Part shown: positions 21,098 to 31,989 of the stretch, one piece after another
Numbering within the stretch: the first letter of the stretch is position 1
Layout: every line of letters starts with the position of its first letter
Made by a program: the position numbers and the translations under genes
Source: Isoetes taiwanensis
Taxonomy: Eukaryota; Streptophyta; Lycopodiopsida; Isoetales; Isoetaceae
Assembly: GCA_021234155.1 (NCBI GenBank)
Contig: JAJEKV010000046.1
Span: 6,763,012-6,827,011 of the forward strand
Reading direction: 5' to 3'
Length of the DNA: 64,000 nucleotides
The notes under the pieces: generated by a model
Told to the model about the DNA's origin: nothing
Databases searched by the model: none
Seen by the model: the letters and a program-made list of their open reading frames with translations, nothing else

Positions 21098-21475
21098 ATG
21101 GCATGTCCATTTTCTTCAAACAAATGCCCACGCCAAGAAAGCCCTCCATCACGCTAAGAGCTGCCCGTGGACATCACCCTTGTTGTTGTGATGAAGTGGT
21201 TCAAAGAAATCCATGAGGAAAACAACCATCTAGTTATGGAGAAGATAGGTGCCTCCGACAGATTATTTTTTACTAGGGCGTTGCTGCATGAACGAGACAT
21301 CGAGCTCACATAAACGTTTGCCTTGTACTAGGAGACGAATCACAAGAGGACCGAGGCAATTAAAACTGCCCATAATATTTCTTTAGCCTCAGAAGAAATG
21401 GAGAAGAAGCTACGAGTTGTGGAGAATGAGAATGCAACTTTAAGGCTTCAGCTAGAGGATCATGAAGATCCCTAG
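21098..21475 (+). pseudogene. Gene A, copy 1 (coiled-coil protein)
   Basis: Unknown small protein, about 125 codons. The ATG at 21098 aligns with those of A2a and A2b. After a shift the body reads VDITLVVVMKWFKEIHEENN, then FTRALLHERDIELT, a TAA stop, and MEKKLRVVENENATLRLQLED. Spacing of Leu and charged residues suggests one long coiled coil. It ends DHEDP-stop like A2b. A stop within ELT and the frameshift near the start make this copy non-functional. Its TATA box is 430 bp upstream because of the LINE insertion. Confidence 0.65.
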
Positions 21476-21546
21476 CCATCTTTGTAAATTTTTTGTTTTA
21501 TGAATATAAATAAATTATTTTCACTTATTCTTACTTTTTGTTCCAA

Positions 21547-21613
21547 GATCACACCACGCGAAATGCCATATGTGCAAATAAATTGCACATAGTGTATTTC
21601 ACATCGTGTGATC
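21547..21613. repeat. Cassette hairpin 5 (3' of A1)
   Basis: Arms GATCACACCACGCGAAAT (21547-21564) and ATTTCACATCGTGTGATC (21596-21613), 67 bp in all. The loop holds TGTGCAAATAAATTGCACA, itself an inverted repeat. Confidence 0.85.
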
Positions 21614-21725
21614 TCCAAATTGTATCCCTAGCCATCTTTGTACTATTTCGTCCTATGAATATAAATTTTTTGTCATACAAGTTAAACTCGTTGTCAAAAG
21701 GTTGTTTTTCTTACTTTTGTAAGAA

Positions 21726-21794
21726 GATCATAGGATGCAAAATGTTGTGTGTGTGCAAAAAAAATGTGCATAGTGCAACTCGTGTCGGATGATC
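21726..21794. repeat. Cassette hairpin 6
   Basis: Decayed arms GATCATAGGATGCAAAAT (21726-21743) and AACTCGTGTCGGATGATC (21777-21794). Together with its flank it looks like a duplicate of hairpin 5. Confidence 0.65.
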
Positions 21795-22004
21795 TCCATT
21801 ATACGTATTTGATATAAATGATATCCACATGGCATTTTTAGACTTAATAATATGCCCTCCTCCAACAAACAAAATAGTTGTTGTAATTGGGTATAGACGG
21901 CGTGTCGCTTATTTGAGATGGCATGTCACAATGATGTCATACTTTGTACGGCTTGTCAAGTAATAAGATGGGTCTGAATATCGTACAGTCAGGGTCTGAC
22001 GGTT

Positions 22005-22065
22005 CCCATGATGCGAAACTAGAGTATTGTTTTCTACATGCATGCTATCATTTTGCTTCATAAGG
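22005..22065. repeat. Cassette hairpin 7 (5' of B1), degenerate
   Basis: CCCATGATGCGAAAC (22005-22019) pairs with TTTTGCTTCATAAGG at 11 of 15 positions. B2 has the same arrangement at 60588-60653. Confidence 0.55.
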
Positions 22066-22122
22066 TTTTATTACAACTTTATCGGTAATGGCAGCTGTAA
22101 AATTCAATGTATCTGTGGTCTC

Positions 22123-22130
22123 TATATAAA
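22123..22130 (+). promoter_or_regulatory. TATA box of B1
   Basis: TATATAAA followed by GCGTTGC; B2 has TATATAAAACGTCGG at the same place. The start codon is 110 bp downstream, after a pyrimidine-rich leader. Confidence 0.6.
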
Positions 22131-22239
22131 GCGTTGCATGCTATTATCTCTTTCCTATCCGCTATCTCCTATTCTTCCGCTTTCTTTCAGCCACTACCAC
22201 TCTTTCCTTCCGTCTTCTGCATTCTTTTGGTCCCTTTCA

Positions 22240-22756
22240 ATGGCCTCCAGCTCCATCCTTGCCGAGATTTTATTACAAGTTCTTGTAAAAGAAATGAAGA
22301 TCATTCGCGCACAAGAGGAAGAGCAAATCCGACTCCGAAAGAGAAGAATGATAAGACACCACAAAGTTGGTTGCGACGTAGGATAAGGCCACCTTCTATA
22401 GGAAGGTGATTGAAGTGTGGGACAATCAACGGGCTTGCACGCAACAAGGTCTAACCTCCAAGATAGGCTTAGAGCCTGTCTGCACCCAACTCGATGAGCG
22501 GGAGGATAAGGTTGCAGAGTACGAGAACGTGGTTGCCAGGAAGGCAGCATTGCTGGAGGAGCTGAACAAAACAACAAGAGAGCCATTCGTGTCATCCAGC
22601 AAGATATTGCCTACCAGCAAGAGCTCACCCGCACCTGCTCTCGCTTTTGCTCAACCCGTCAATCATGAGCATCCGGATCCTCCGCTCCCTGTAAAGGCGC
22701 CATTTTTTTCAATGCTTGTATGTATTTTAATTTCGCAATGGAAAAAAAAGTTTTAG
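22240..22756 (+). pseudogene. Gene B, copy 1 (coiled-coil protein)
   Basis: Starts MASSSILAEILLQVLVKEMK and continues IIRAQEEEQIRLRK; a frameshift near 22340 leads to a stop, and the other frame continues VIEVWDNQRAC and QLDEREDKVAEYENVVARKA. The last string matches B2 almost exactly. Overall about 140 residues rich in Glu, Arg and Leu with coiled-coil character. Past the shared region it reads on to 22756 into sequence that is non-coding in B2. The function is unknown; the N-terminal ILxQVLVKE helix is conserved between copies. Confidence 0.65.
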
Positions 22757-22819
22757 CAACATATGCACAATTTTAAGTTTCTTTCTTTTTATTTTTAATT
22801 ATGTATTGCACGCTAAAAA

Positions 22820-22884
22820 GATCACATGAATCGAAACTCGTCATTTGCTTTTAAAATGCGTGTGAAGTTTTCGCGTGAGTGATT
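22820..22884. repeat. Cassette hairpin 8 (between B1 and C1)
   Basis: Arms GATCACATGAATCGAAAC (22820-22837) and GTTTTCGCGTGAGTGATT (22867-22884). It corresponds to 61379-61443. Confidence 0.75.
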
Positions 22885-23078
22885 TATTGTATTTAAATTT
22901 GTTAAATTCCTCAAGCGGACAATACATGTATATAATCTTCTTCTATTTCAATGGATCTCTACTTCTATGTATGATATCATCACTTTATGTTTGATATCTA
23001 TAAAATTCATCAAACAATTATTCGCTTGACACGTGTGTCAGTGGCAGACTTTATTTAATACAATTGAGCTCTAATATG

Positions 23079-23086
23079 TATAAATT
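23079..23086 (+). promoter_or_regulatory. TATA box of C1
   Basis: TATAAATT, with CGACACGTG-like bases upstream near 23028; C2 has TATAAATT in the same place after CGACACGTGCGACAG. Confidence 0.55.
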
Positions 23087-23191
23087 AAAGTCTTTACTAA
23101 GTCTTTACATTGCATTCCTTGCTTCGGTTAGAATGCTAGCGTCTTTCCTTCCTTCACATTGAGCGTCTTTCCTTCCTCCACATCTGCATCT

Positions 23192-23643
23192 ATGGCCTCC
23201 TCATCCTCCACTACTGAGAAACAGAAATGCTCGACTCTAGAACTTCATTGTGATATAGATTTGGGTGTTCTAATGAAGAGGTCGAAGGAACAATATGAGA
23301 TTATTAAGGGGAATGATGCTGCCATTCAACAGAAAGAAAAAGAAAATAAATTCAAGCTTCTCATGCTTCATAGTCAAGAGAAGCAGATCAGATGGTTAAA
23401 TAGAAGGCTTGACAAGAGAGGAACAAGATGTTCCAACAACTACAATGAGATTGTTTTGACTACAAGGAGGCTGCTCATTCAAGCGGAAGAGAATGTTGTG
23501 ACAATGGGACAGAAGCGGGACATATAAAGAAATGGTAGACAGATTGGAAGAAAGCTTAGATAGGGTACTTGCGCGCCTAAGGAAAGGAGACGAAGATGAT
23601 GATCAAGAAAAAGAGTTGGCATTGGAGCAACACTTACTTGTTC
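23192..23643 (+). pseudogene. Gene C, copy 1 (coiled-coil protein with acidic tail)
   Basis: ATG 23192 gives MASSSSTTEKQKC, then DLGVLMKRSKEQYEIIKG, IQQKEKENKFKLLMLHS, IRWLNRRLDKRGTRC and TTRRLLIQAEENVVTMG. The frame ends after QKRDI at 23527; a one-base shift continues as YKEMVDRLEESLDRVLARLR and an acidic GDEDDDQEKE tail. About 150 residues, largely coiled coil and charged, of unknown function. C2 keeps the shift region in frame, so the break here is a private mutation. The 3' hairpin starts 65 bp beyond the end. Confidence 0.7.
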
Positions 23644-23708
23644 TTCTATTCTATTTTTTATTTCATTTTTCTCAATGTTAATTGAAGTAATTTTCTCTCT
23701 CTTAACAT

Positions 23709-23726
23709 GATCACACTACGCGAAAT
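23709..23726. repeat. Cassette hairpin 9, left arm, split by a LINE
   Basis: GATCACACTACGCGAAAT is an intact left arm. Its partner, GCACCGTATGATC, lies at 25201-25213 on the other side of the LINE. In cassette 2 the corresponding hairpin is at 62201-62264. Confidence 0.7.
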
Positions 23727-23744
23727 CACATAAATCCAAAAAAG

Positions 23745-25198
23745 AAGGAAGGAAAAAAGTATATTTTAACGTCCACGGAGGCCAACTGGCCTATGAGACG
23801 GTTATAGACATACAATATATTGGAAAGTATCCAAACATAAAAGAAAACCACAGAAACCCTGTACAATGTGTCTCTACCACTGGGGCGAAAAAACCCCCCG
23901 TGTGGGAGGAAAAACCCTTGTAGTAGGCGTTCAGAGTCCCTATCTGGGCGCTCAAATTCCCTGTGCTATGAGGGACTCTCTGACGGCGGAGACTTGCAGA
24001 ATGTAGGACACGAGATGTGCAACCATTGGCGAAGCCCGCAGTTGATGAACTGCTATCTCAGAGCATCTGAGATCGGCATGAGCTGCTCGGATGTGTGCAT
24101 ATGCCGGACACTCCTGTAGAGCATGGTGTTCATCTTCTACTATCTGCATGTGACAGCACTGGCATAATCTCTCGTGCCGGGGGATTCCCTGCCCACCATC
24201 CGTACCCCAGCGGCCTGTCTCAATTCTGAGATGGTGGGACCCTGTCCTTATTGCAGCTATAGCTCTCCGTTTCTTGGTAGAGATGTGTGCCCTCAAATAC
24301 TGGTGGGGGCCATGTTCAAGCGACGGATTAACCTGCGTGTGGTAGTGCTCTGTTTTGGGCTTTGCAAGAGTGGGCACATCCCACAGAGAGGTAGCAAAGC
24401 GCTCATTCAAATGCAGCTCCTGTTCCGCAATATCCGACATATCCATAATCTGTTGATAGTCTATGGACCATCTTGCGAACCATCCCCTACAATGCTCCTG
24501 CCACACTCTCTTGTGCATAACGTCTTCCTCCCCGGGCTCTGTTAGAGCAATTGTTTTACTGTATATGCCTCTGGCAACTGCGGGCCACCACCTCCATGTT
24601 CTTGCATCCAGGTCTCCAACTTGTCAATATAGAGTAAAAAAAAACGTTGGAGATAACGAACATCCCTGTTTAACACCTATGATATTGTTCACCCGGTGAT
24701 CTGACGCAGGCAAAGTGGCATATCATCATAGAGCCGGTAGATGGCATTCTGCAAATCCTGTGGGACATGTAGCTCCTGCAAGCGTTGCCACAACAGGTCC
24801 TGAGGGACCGTATCATATGTCGTCTTAAAATCCACGAAACAGCAATACAAGTCACGTCGTGCATTGCGGCTAGCTTCCATAAGAATTCTGAGAGTAAAAA
24901 TATGATCACTCGTGGAGTGGGCAGGGCGAAAACCTGCCTGGCCAATGTTCTGCATGTACTCCAGCTTCCTCAACCCATTGCGTTAACTTCTTCTCCAGCA
25001 CACCTACTAGAAGTTTTGCGAGTAACGGGCTCACCATGATCATACGGTAGTTGGTGGAGTCATCCCTACTTCCCATCTTATGAATAGAGGTGACCTTGCT
25101 AACCATCCATTCCTGTGGGAGGCTCTCTCTGATGGCCTGATTGATTATCCCTATCAAAGGCTCGAGCACTGGCCCACCCCAAGAGCAAAGATGATATT
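23745..25198 (-). mobile_element. LINE (non-LTR retrotransposon), 5'-truncated
   Basis: The minus strand encodes a non-LTR reverse transcriptase: MIMVSPLLAKLLVGVLEKKL (25030), IGQAGFRPAHSTSDHIFTLR (24915), YCCFVDFKTTYDTVPQDLL (24820) and, after a shift, GVKQGCSLSPTFF. The next part should contain the YADD catalytic box, but PEAYTVKQLL (about 24560) jumps directly to EPGEEDVMHKRVWQEHC, so it is deleted. The C-terminus has a cysteine-histidine motif CQCCHMQIVEDEHHALQEC (24110). No endonuclease is present. It inserted in the loop of hairpin 9. Confidence 0.9.
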
Positions 25199-25220
25199 CC
25201 GCACCGTATGATCCAAAGAA

Positions 25221-25287
25221 AATCATACGATGCAAAAGCCCACTTGTAAAAAAGGGGACGGAGACAAGTACTCCACCTCGTGTGAGC
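25221..25287. repeat. Cassette hairpin 10 (3' of D1)
   Basis: AATCATACGATGCAAAAG (25221-25238) and ACCTCGTGTGAGC (25275-25287). After it, the TACAAGTAGGCTTTACCGAT string is shared with 62352 on. Confidence 0.65.
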
Positions 25288-25309
25288 ATATATGCATTAC
25301 AAGTAGGCT

Positions 25310-27857
25310 TTACCGATTCTTTGTCTCTTCAATTTCTACTATTGCAATGATTGTGGAGTCTTGGAACGCTGCCATGCGAGCTTCTGCTTCTGCGTCCTCT
25401 TCCTCTTCCTCTTCAATGTTATGCTAATGATGTTTACCAATTCTGGGTTACTTCTTAAAGTGACCTTCTTGTCGTTTATAGCTATCGCCCTTCTATAGAA
25501 CCATTCTGTCATCTGTCTCAGAGGGTTGGTTCCTACTTTTCCATCCCATCTTTGAGTGTTTTTATGAAAGGCTACTTTAGCTTGTTTATGCGACTTTTTC
25601 ATGCCTTGTGCACTCCAGATTGCTAAGCTGCATACTTTCTAAAAAACCAAGATGTATGAGCCCAAAAGATGTGTAAAGAGTGCTTGGCTTCACTTTCACC
25701 CTATGCATCTATGTAAGCCTTGATAAATTTGTTATTCGCTTGCACGAACATTTCTGCATCTTTTTTGGTGAGATCTTCGCTGAATGTGCAGGAACAGTTC
25801 AGATAACGCATTCCATGCTTTTTTTTCCCTCAATGCCGAACACGCTCCATCTGTGCAGTCTTTTTCTTCATTAACCAGCAATTTTCCATATTCATATATC
25901 TTTTCATTGATATTGTTTTGGTTAGAAGCCTCTTTATGATTCTTGATAAAGCGTCGACACTTTATGAGACATATTTGTTGTTCCTGCCTTTTTTTCATGA
26001 AGCTCTAATTTCATATTGCCACCATAAAAACCTGCTTCTGATAGAACATGTTTAACTTTGCAAATTTCTTTCTCTCTTCTTTTTTTGTCTTCAATGTTCC
26101 ACTTGAATCTGCAGCTCAAGAATATCGTCTTATCGATGATTCCAACAAAATCGTGCAAAGTGCAGATATGAACTCTAATAGAATGGAAAAAATACCGTGT
26201 AACTTAGGACCTTTTCCTTCCTTATTAGGAGGATTTGCTTGGTTGAGGCACAAGGTCAAAACCATCCTCCCAGTACTTGACTTTCTTGCCAAGTGAAAAA
26301 TGACTTTGTAAGATCCATATTGATCTACTTGCAGTTCTTCCCCTCCCTCAAATCTAGATGTTATGCTCGGGATGCCAGTTTGATTGAACGCCCATTTCAG
26401 TACCTCATGGGTCTCTTTCTGAGCTTTAAAGAGACCTAACCACCAGGTGTCATCTTCAGATTGACATGGGAACCATTTCTTGGCAGCCGCCTTCTTCGCG
26501 TTTGTCTCCTCTGCATATTTCTTCTTACTCTTCAGCCTTCTTCTTCGCGTTTGTCTCCTCTGCATATTTCTTCTTACTTGTATTGCTCTTTGATTTAGCA
26601 TGTGCAATTGCATCTTCAATTGCTCTATTCATGGTGACAATGGATACCCTCTCATATTTTTCAACCTTTGTAAGTTTTATTTCATCCAGTTTTATGCAAA
26701 TTTCAAGCTCGCCATTAATTTCTTCAATTGTTAAGTCATAATATTTGACAAGGAATTGTAACAGACTAACAAGGGCAGTAATCCTTGTATTCTCAACAAT
26801 TTGAGGGCGTGGAGCAAACACTTTTCTTGTGCCCATTCTTTTTAACGTTTCGTGAAATGGCTTGAATAGAGAACGGTAACCAACCTAATGCCTACATCAT
26901 CACAAACTGTCTAGACATCTGCCGCTTCAAGCTTCTTGTATATCTCTCCTAGTACCATTTCTAATACCTTTTTCTTGAAAGAAGAGTTGTAAGATATGTC
27001 TATTATTTCTTGTTTTTCGATAGGTTCCTCATTACGTAACCAAGATTGCTTCTGGTTTTGCCACATCTTGATTGGCCTTTACTAGTATTATAAACACACC
27101 TTGTGGTCGTGACCTTGGGTCTAAATGCACCTGATCTAAATTTCAATTCCTCTATCGGTCGAAAGTTTTTCTTCCTCTCTCCTAAGCCAAGGTGTTCTTT
27201 TCAAACTCTTTAATCTAGAATGAAATCCAACATTTGCCCTTTCAAGCTCTTGAACCTTCTCTTGCAGTTGCTTTGTTACCGATTTGGACTTGTCCACTTC
27301 GTATCTCAAAAAGCTTTCTCTGTCGAAGCCATCATTGATTTCCATCATTATAGTACAGTAATGAAGCGAGAGAAAAAAGAGTTGCTGGTTTGAGTTATAA
27401 CTCTCTTGTGACATTTGAAAGTAGCTCCTCTCAAGAAAGTGTATTCGATTCCTAATGTCTTCATCGTCTCTTAATCTCTCGCAATAACCAAAGGAGCCAA
27501 AGTTACTATCACCGCAAAATCTAACTAAGCTTGACACATCCTGAAATGATAGTTTCTTGCCGTTCAATGGATCCATAGATATAAACTGCCATCCACCCAA
27601 ATGTCGACACTTTTAATCTACAAGACGCAACATATGAGGTCTAAGTTCTTATTTTTTAGGTCTTCCTTTTTGCGATTGAAGAGTGAAGCATATTCATGAG
27701 TCAGTTGAATTCTTATCCACACATCATTTGGAGCTTCCAGACTGCATGGATCACATGGCCCTAGCCAAATTCGCTTCGTGTGGGCCGACTGTCCATTCAA
27801 GCATAGTTCTTGAAATTTTCGACGTGCGTACAAAAATCGAAAAGTCAATTCTCCCAC
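25310..27857 (-). pseudogene. Gene D, copy 1 (large unknown protein)
   Basis: Not recognised. On the minus strand, segments in order: FLYARRKFQELCLNG (27830), LSFQDVSSLVRFCGDSNFG with coiled coil VTKQLQEKVQELERAN (27240-27560), MGTRKVFAPRPQIVEN (26836), LQFLVKYYDLTIEEING, WFPCQSEDDTWWLGLFKAQK and ISTRFEGGE-like text (26300-26470), then KKYEYGKLLVN and a Lys-rich C-terminus (25339-25602). D2 matches over the central 330 residues. This copy lacks 29 codons present in D2 (63351-63437), including a Cys-pair, and has several frame breaks plus a duplicated CTTCTTCGCGTTTGTCTCCT stretch (26490, 26541). It converges with C1, as D2 does with C2. Confidence 0.6.
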
Positions 27858-27880
27858 AATACATGTTTTTATATATTATG

Positions 27881-28040
27881 TAAATTCAAATTTAGAATTG
27901 TAGAGGGCAGGAAGCCTATAGTGGAATGAAAGATCTTTGATTATGTACTTGAGGCGCATCACCACAAAATGAAAATGGGATATAAAGGTTGAACCTACAA
28001 ATTCAAATTTTGAATTGTAGAGGGTGGACAGCCTGTATAG
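27881..28040. repeat. Imperfect direct repeat of about 40 bp
   Basis: AAATTCAAATTTAGAATTGT at 27881 and AAATTCAAATTTTGAATTGT at 27999 are each followed by AGAGGG and GCCT. Spacing is 118 bp. Confidence 0.6.
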
Positions 28041-28201
28041 GCATGGCCTCAAGATGAAAATGCCGCAAGATGAAAATGGAAAATGAATATCTCTCATCTA
28101 GTTGTATAAGCACAAGAGGGTGCTGCTGGAACACGAGCCTGCGACACCATGTGCTTACTCCATACTAGATAAGTAAAAGGAGATGAGGCTCTCTTAAGAG
28201 T

Positions 28202-29330
28202 CTAGCCGCATTGAACCTGTAACGATGTCAAATCCGATGTGACTACTGGAATCTCAGGAGAGTTTGAAGATGTAACTTGGGCCTTCGACAAGACAGTATT
28301 GTCTTCAGCCAAATCAGCCCACTGAAGTGGAGCGAAGCGACCACATGCAACAGAAGGAGCAGAATCATGTGTAGTAAGTGTTGAGGAGAGTTGAGATGCA
28401 GAGGTATTAGAACCCTTAGCTGACTTTCGGGGTTGATGAAGAGCAGGTGGATGTTTAGGTGGAGGGTGGGCACCACGACGATCAATGTCCATGTACTGCC
28501 CAGAAGCCGCTTCAACTTGCTCTTGCGACCCCTGAATCTCTTCCAACCTTTGCCTCTGTTGATCCAACAGCAGAGGCGTGGGACCAGCGGCTGGAGTAGA
28601 TGTAGAAGAAGTCACAGGGGGACGAGAGACATCCATTGAAGAAGGAGCAGAGCTAGGAGTAGGATTGGTAACAAAGGCAGCTGGAGGAGCCTGCTGGTAA
28701 GACTTACAATATTGAGCAAAGAGAGGGGCCTCAAGGAACATGAGAGCCAGCTCTGGGCCATTTAACAATCATAACTTGAACGAAAAGAACATGGGCCCAC
28801 TTTGAACAACAATTGTCTGAGGTAGATCACGATGAATGGAGCGTGCTACGCAAATCTTAGTAATGCCATTGGTTATAGCATGTTGCAAGTGAAGTCCAAT
28901 CTCACTAGCAATAGCAGAAATGAACTCAGAATTCTGAAACTTTGGAGGAAATCTTCAATATCAATCCAGAATGGGGCACATAAGGCATCTGGCTTACCTG
29001 AAAAAGAGCCAGGAACATACTGTTGATACAACAAGAAATGTTTCCACAGAGGATCAACACCTCGTTCTATGAGATGAGCCACCGGTCAGGAGACTCAAAC
29101 ATTAGGAGAAGACAATGTTGATCTTTGGCCACGAGCTTGATAGATTGATACGCAGGAAGTCCTAATTTGTGTAGATGCCCAGATAACCAAGATCCCACGC
29201 GCTTCAAATCCAAGAAGGGGCCAGTGAAGTAACATACAACAGAGCATGCAACTAATTGCTCCACATGACGACGGTGAGTCTCATGACTGATCTGCACCAC
29301 AAGGGCCCCAAAGCACTCAAAGGTTGACCT
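28202..29330 (-). pseudogene. Retroelement ORF1/DUF4283-like remnant
   Basis: A broken minus-strand gene. The N-terminal part (29300-29070) reads FLDLKRVGSWLSGHLHKLGL and KDQHCLLLMFESPDRWLI, then VPGSFSGKPDALCAPFWIDI (28990). This pattern, a small mixed alpha/beta domain followed by a W-D/E phrase with LPLxxW, is that of plant LINE ORF1/DUF4283 proteins, which bind element RNA. The C-terminal 188 codons (28768-28202) are proline/serine/glutamine rich and disordered. Two or three frameshifts separate the parts. Assignment rests on pattern only; an unrelated gag-like protein is possible. Confidence 0.4.
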
Positions 29331-29339
29331 GCACTCCTG

Positions 29340-30540
29340 AATCTCATAAAAAATTTCAGCTGGTTGATATCTCTTAGATCAAAACTAAAAAAAAACAGGT
29401 GCTAGCTTTAGAGGATGAAAGGCTAGGACAACAGTTATGGGACACCTTTTTCTCTCGGTTGTGAAGAAGTAAAATTGTTTATTTGGTTACCTATGTGGTT
29501 ACCCCTACATATTCAGAACTGTTGTGTGGGTATAGTGATATCACATAACATCTACATATATTAGTATTTTTGAAGTTTAATAAATATATCTTTCAACAAA
29601 AAAAAAAGTGTCACTTATGTATCCCCCTATTGTTCATCTCTGGAACTAGTTTTCCATATGTTAATTCTATTAACACAAACAACATCATCTATTTGTTTTA
29701 GATGCCATGACTTATTCCCACTAACGACAACGACAATATTCATTTAAAATAAAAGCCAATAGGAGATACGCACGTCATATTTTGTCGTTCATCCCTCTTT
29801 CCATTGGGTGTGGTAGGTGTATAGCTGGCATTATTTCGTTGTTGCCGTTAAATTTTTATTCTATCGGGCAGCATCAATATTTCAATGGCAATAGGAAGAA
29901 AAACACCTAAAATTAGCTAAAAATCAATGATTATTGTTTTTGCATTGCCATTAATGGAAGGCTTTGGAGTAGAAAATGCCGGCAATTCTAAATTTTTTCA
30001 CGTTATCGCCTGGAAACTACGAGGCCACGTCATTTTCAAACCTCACGTTAGTGAAAGTCCGGTGGGCTTCCACATAGATTTCTCCTTTTACCTTTGAGCA
30101 TGGATATATTAGAAAATGCTAAGGATGTAGATGTGCACGAGGGATATTCCAAACACCCTCTTGCAGCACTAATAATTGAGAAGACTTATACTTTACAAGC
30201 GAGCGTTTTATTTAACAACCATGGTCATGTTTGAACCAGCATGAAATGAAAAAAACTTCGTGTAGTTTTTCCCTCAATGTGGCTTTAACATGACACTCAG
30301 CAAAAAAATTTGTTAAGTCCACAAAAACCCCATGTTTTTTTTTGGGTTGCCCCTAGGGGGCAAACCCTTGTTTATGTGGGGTTTTGGCATATCCTAGGTA
30401 TATGCTAGAATATCCTAGGTATATGCTGGTGACTGCTCCAAACTTCCTATTTCCTGTAAACTCTCGGTCAGATGTAAAGAACTCCACGACTCCTTGTAAC
30501 CGGGTAACTGGCAAGGCAGGGATCGGCCATCAGAGATCGA
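29340..30540. other. Gene-free stretch with a short palindrome
   Basis: No supported coding region or element. GGGTTGCCCCTAGGGGGCAA (about 30344-30369 with its flank) is a near-perfect palindrome, and ATATCCTAGGTATATGCT repeats twice at 30389-30427. Confidence 0.5.
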
Positions 30541-30549
30541 GAAAGCGAT

Positions 30550-31980
30550 ATGGAAGCAGCTCTTATTCGCAGCTCTTATCGTCTGGATAGTCAGCAGGTA
30601 TGTAATTAGTCTGAGCAGAATATTTGCTCGATCCTTTTTCTCGACAGATTTTAACTTATGTAACCTTTGTCCTTCATCTTCGTATGGGTGCTAAGTTGGA
30701 GCATCTACCATATGTAAGAGCATACTCTTGCCCACCTAAATTTCGGAAAGCTTTTATGGAAACCCCTTGCATGGTCTCTAATAATTCAAGGGCATTCTTC
30801 ATGCTCATAATTTTTGTTCTGCTCCCAAATAGTACTCTAAAGCAATGCCCTTATCTAGCTAAACTGCTGCTGGGCCTTGCCAGGGTGCATACTCAACTGG
30901 AAAACGTAACCAAAAGCGTTCAGATATATTATCATCTCCTAGATATCCTGGAAGAATCAAAGGGCCTTGAAGATCAATCTTTAATTATTCCAATGTCCCA
31001 TCTTGGACATATGCTGGTGTGGAAAACAAAGTGGCTGAAGCTGAGCATTGTTTAAACAGGTATTCTTTATAATTACTTTTTGGTTTTACTCTAAATTAAT
31101 TTCGTGAGCGAAGTATTTTTATTAAGCTTCACCTTTCTTGCAGGGGCCGAAGCCTTATTGAAAGGTTATATGGAGCTTTAGATTGTAGATATGGTTTTAT
31201 TATCTGTGCTCTTGCACGAATTAAACATACAGAAGGTAATAAGCAGAGTAAAATCCTACTATCGCAGCTGATTCTTTCTGTATTGCAGTTGCATTATTCA
31301 AGCATGCCAATATCGCTAGCAGCTTGGGTACAGAAAATTGAGTCTGCTAATTTTGCTGCCCTCATCTATGTTAAATATGGCCTGAGGGAGAATGGTATAA
31401 TAGTTGGCATCTTTTACATGGATGCATGTCACATGTAGGGTTTCTCCTTTTGGTCGTCATACATGCATGAGTCAAGGATTGGGATTCACTTAATATTTGT
31501 TTCTAGGTGATTTTGACGCTACCATTGAGCTGTTTCAGAGAGGTCTGAAGATTCTGTCAGACAGTGGCGATTGTTCACAAGCTGATCCTGCAGTAGAAGC
31601 AGCACACACGGAATTTGCTAAAGTACTTTCTGAGATGGGGAGGTGAATGTTAGGATCAAAATTACAATCAAAATGAGCTTTCATATGAATTTGATTTCTT
31701 CATTCAGCTTGAGTGGTTTAGGAAATGCAGCTCTTAATACTCCTTGTCTTACCTTGATACTAACATACTCTATTTGCAGGAACTGCATGCAATTGCTTAG
31801 CTGCAATTTTGCATTCATTGGTACTAGATGATGAATCAGAAAAGTTGATGTGTAGAGTCCTGAAGATACAGGAAGCTAACAGGAAGGTTGGAGTTGAAGG
31901 TTGGAAGAATGATGTGGGTTCCGTTAGCGTCTTCCACGTGGGTCTTGAGAAGGCAATTGAGATGTTGCTGGTAAGATGTT
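30550..31980 (+). CDS. Tetratricopeptide-repeat protein, partial model
   Basis: A spliced host gene. A first exon with MEAALIRSSYRLDSQQ ends CAG/GTATGT at 30597, and an in-phase exon 30648-30713 (ILTYVTFVLHLRMGAKLEH) ends at GTAAGA. Then come QCPYLAKLLLGLARVHTQLE, with the frame moving to ENKVAEAEHCLNRGRSLIER across the splice at 31057/31143, YGALDCRYGFIICALARIKH, DFDATIELFQRGLKILSDSG and AAHTEFAKVLSEMGR. Helical repeats of about 34-42 residues with A/G-L-G-Y spacing are those of TPR scaffold proteins, resembling kinesin-light-chain-related types. A last segment LHSLVLDDESEKLMCRVLKI (31810) may belong to it. Some junctions do not fit one frame, so it may be decayed. Confidence 0.55.
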
Positions 31981-31989
31981 GGCAATGCT

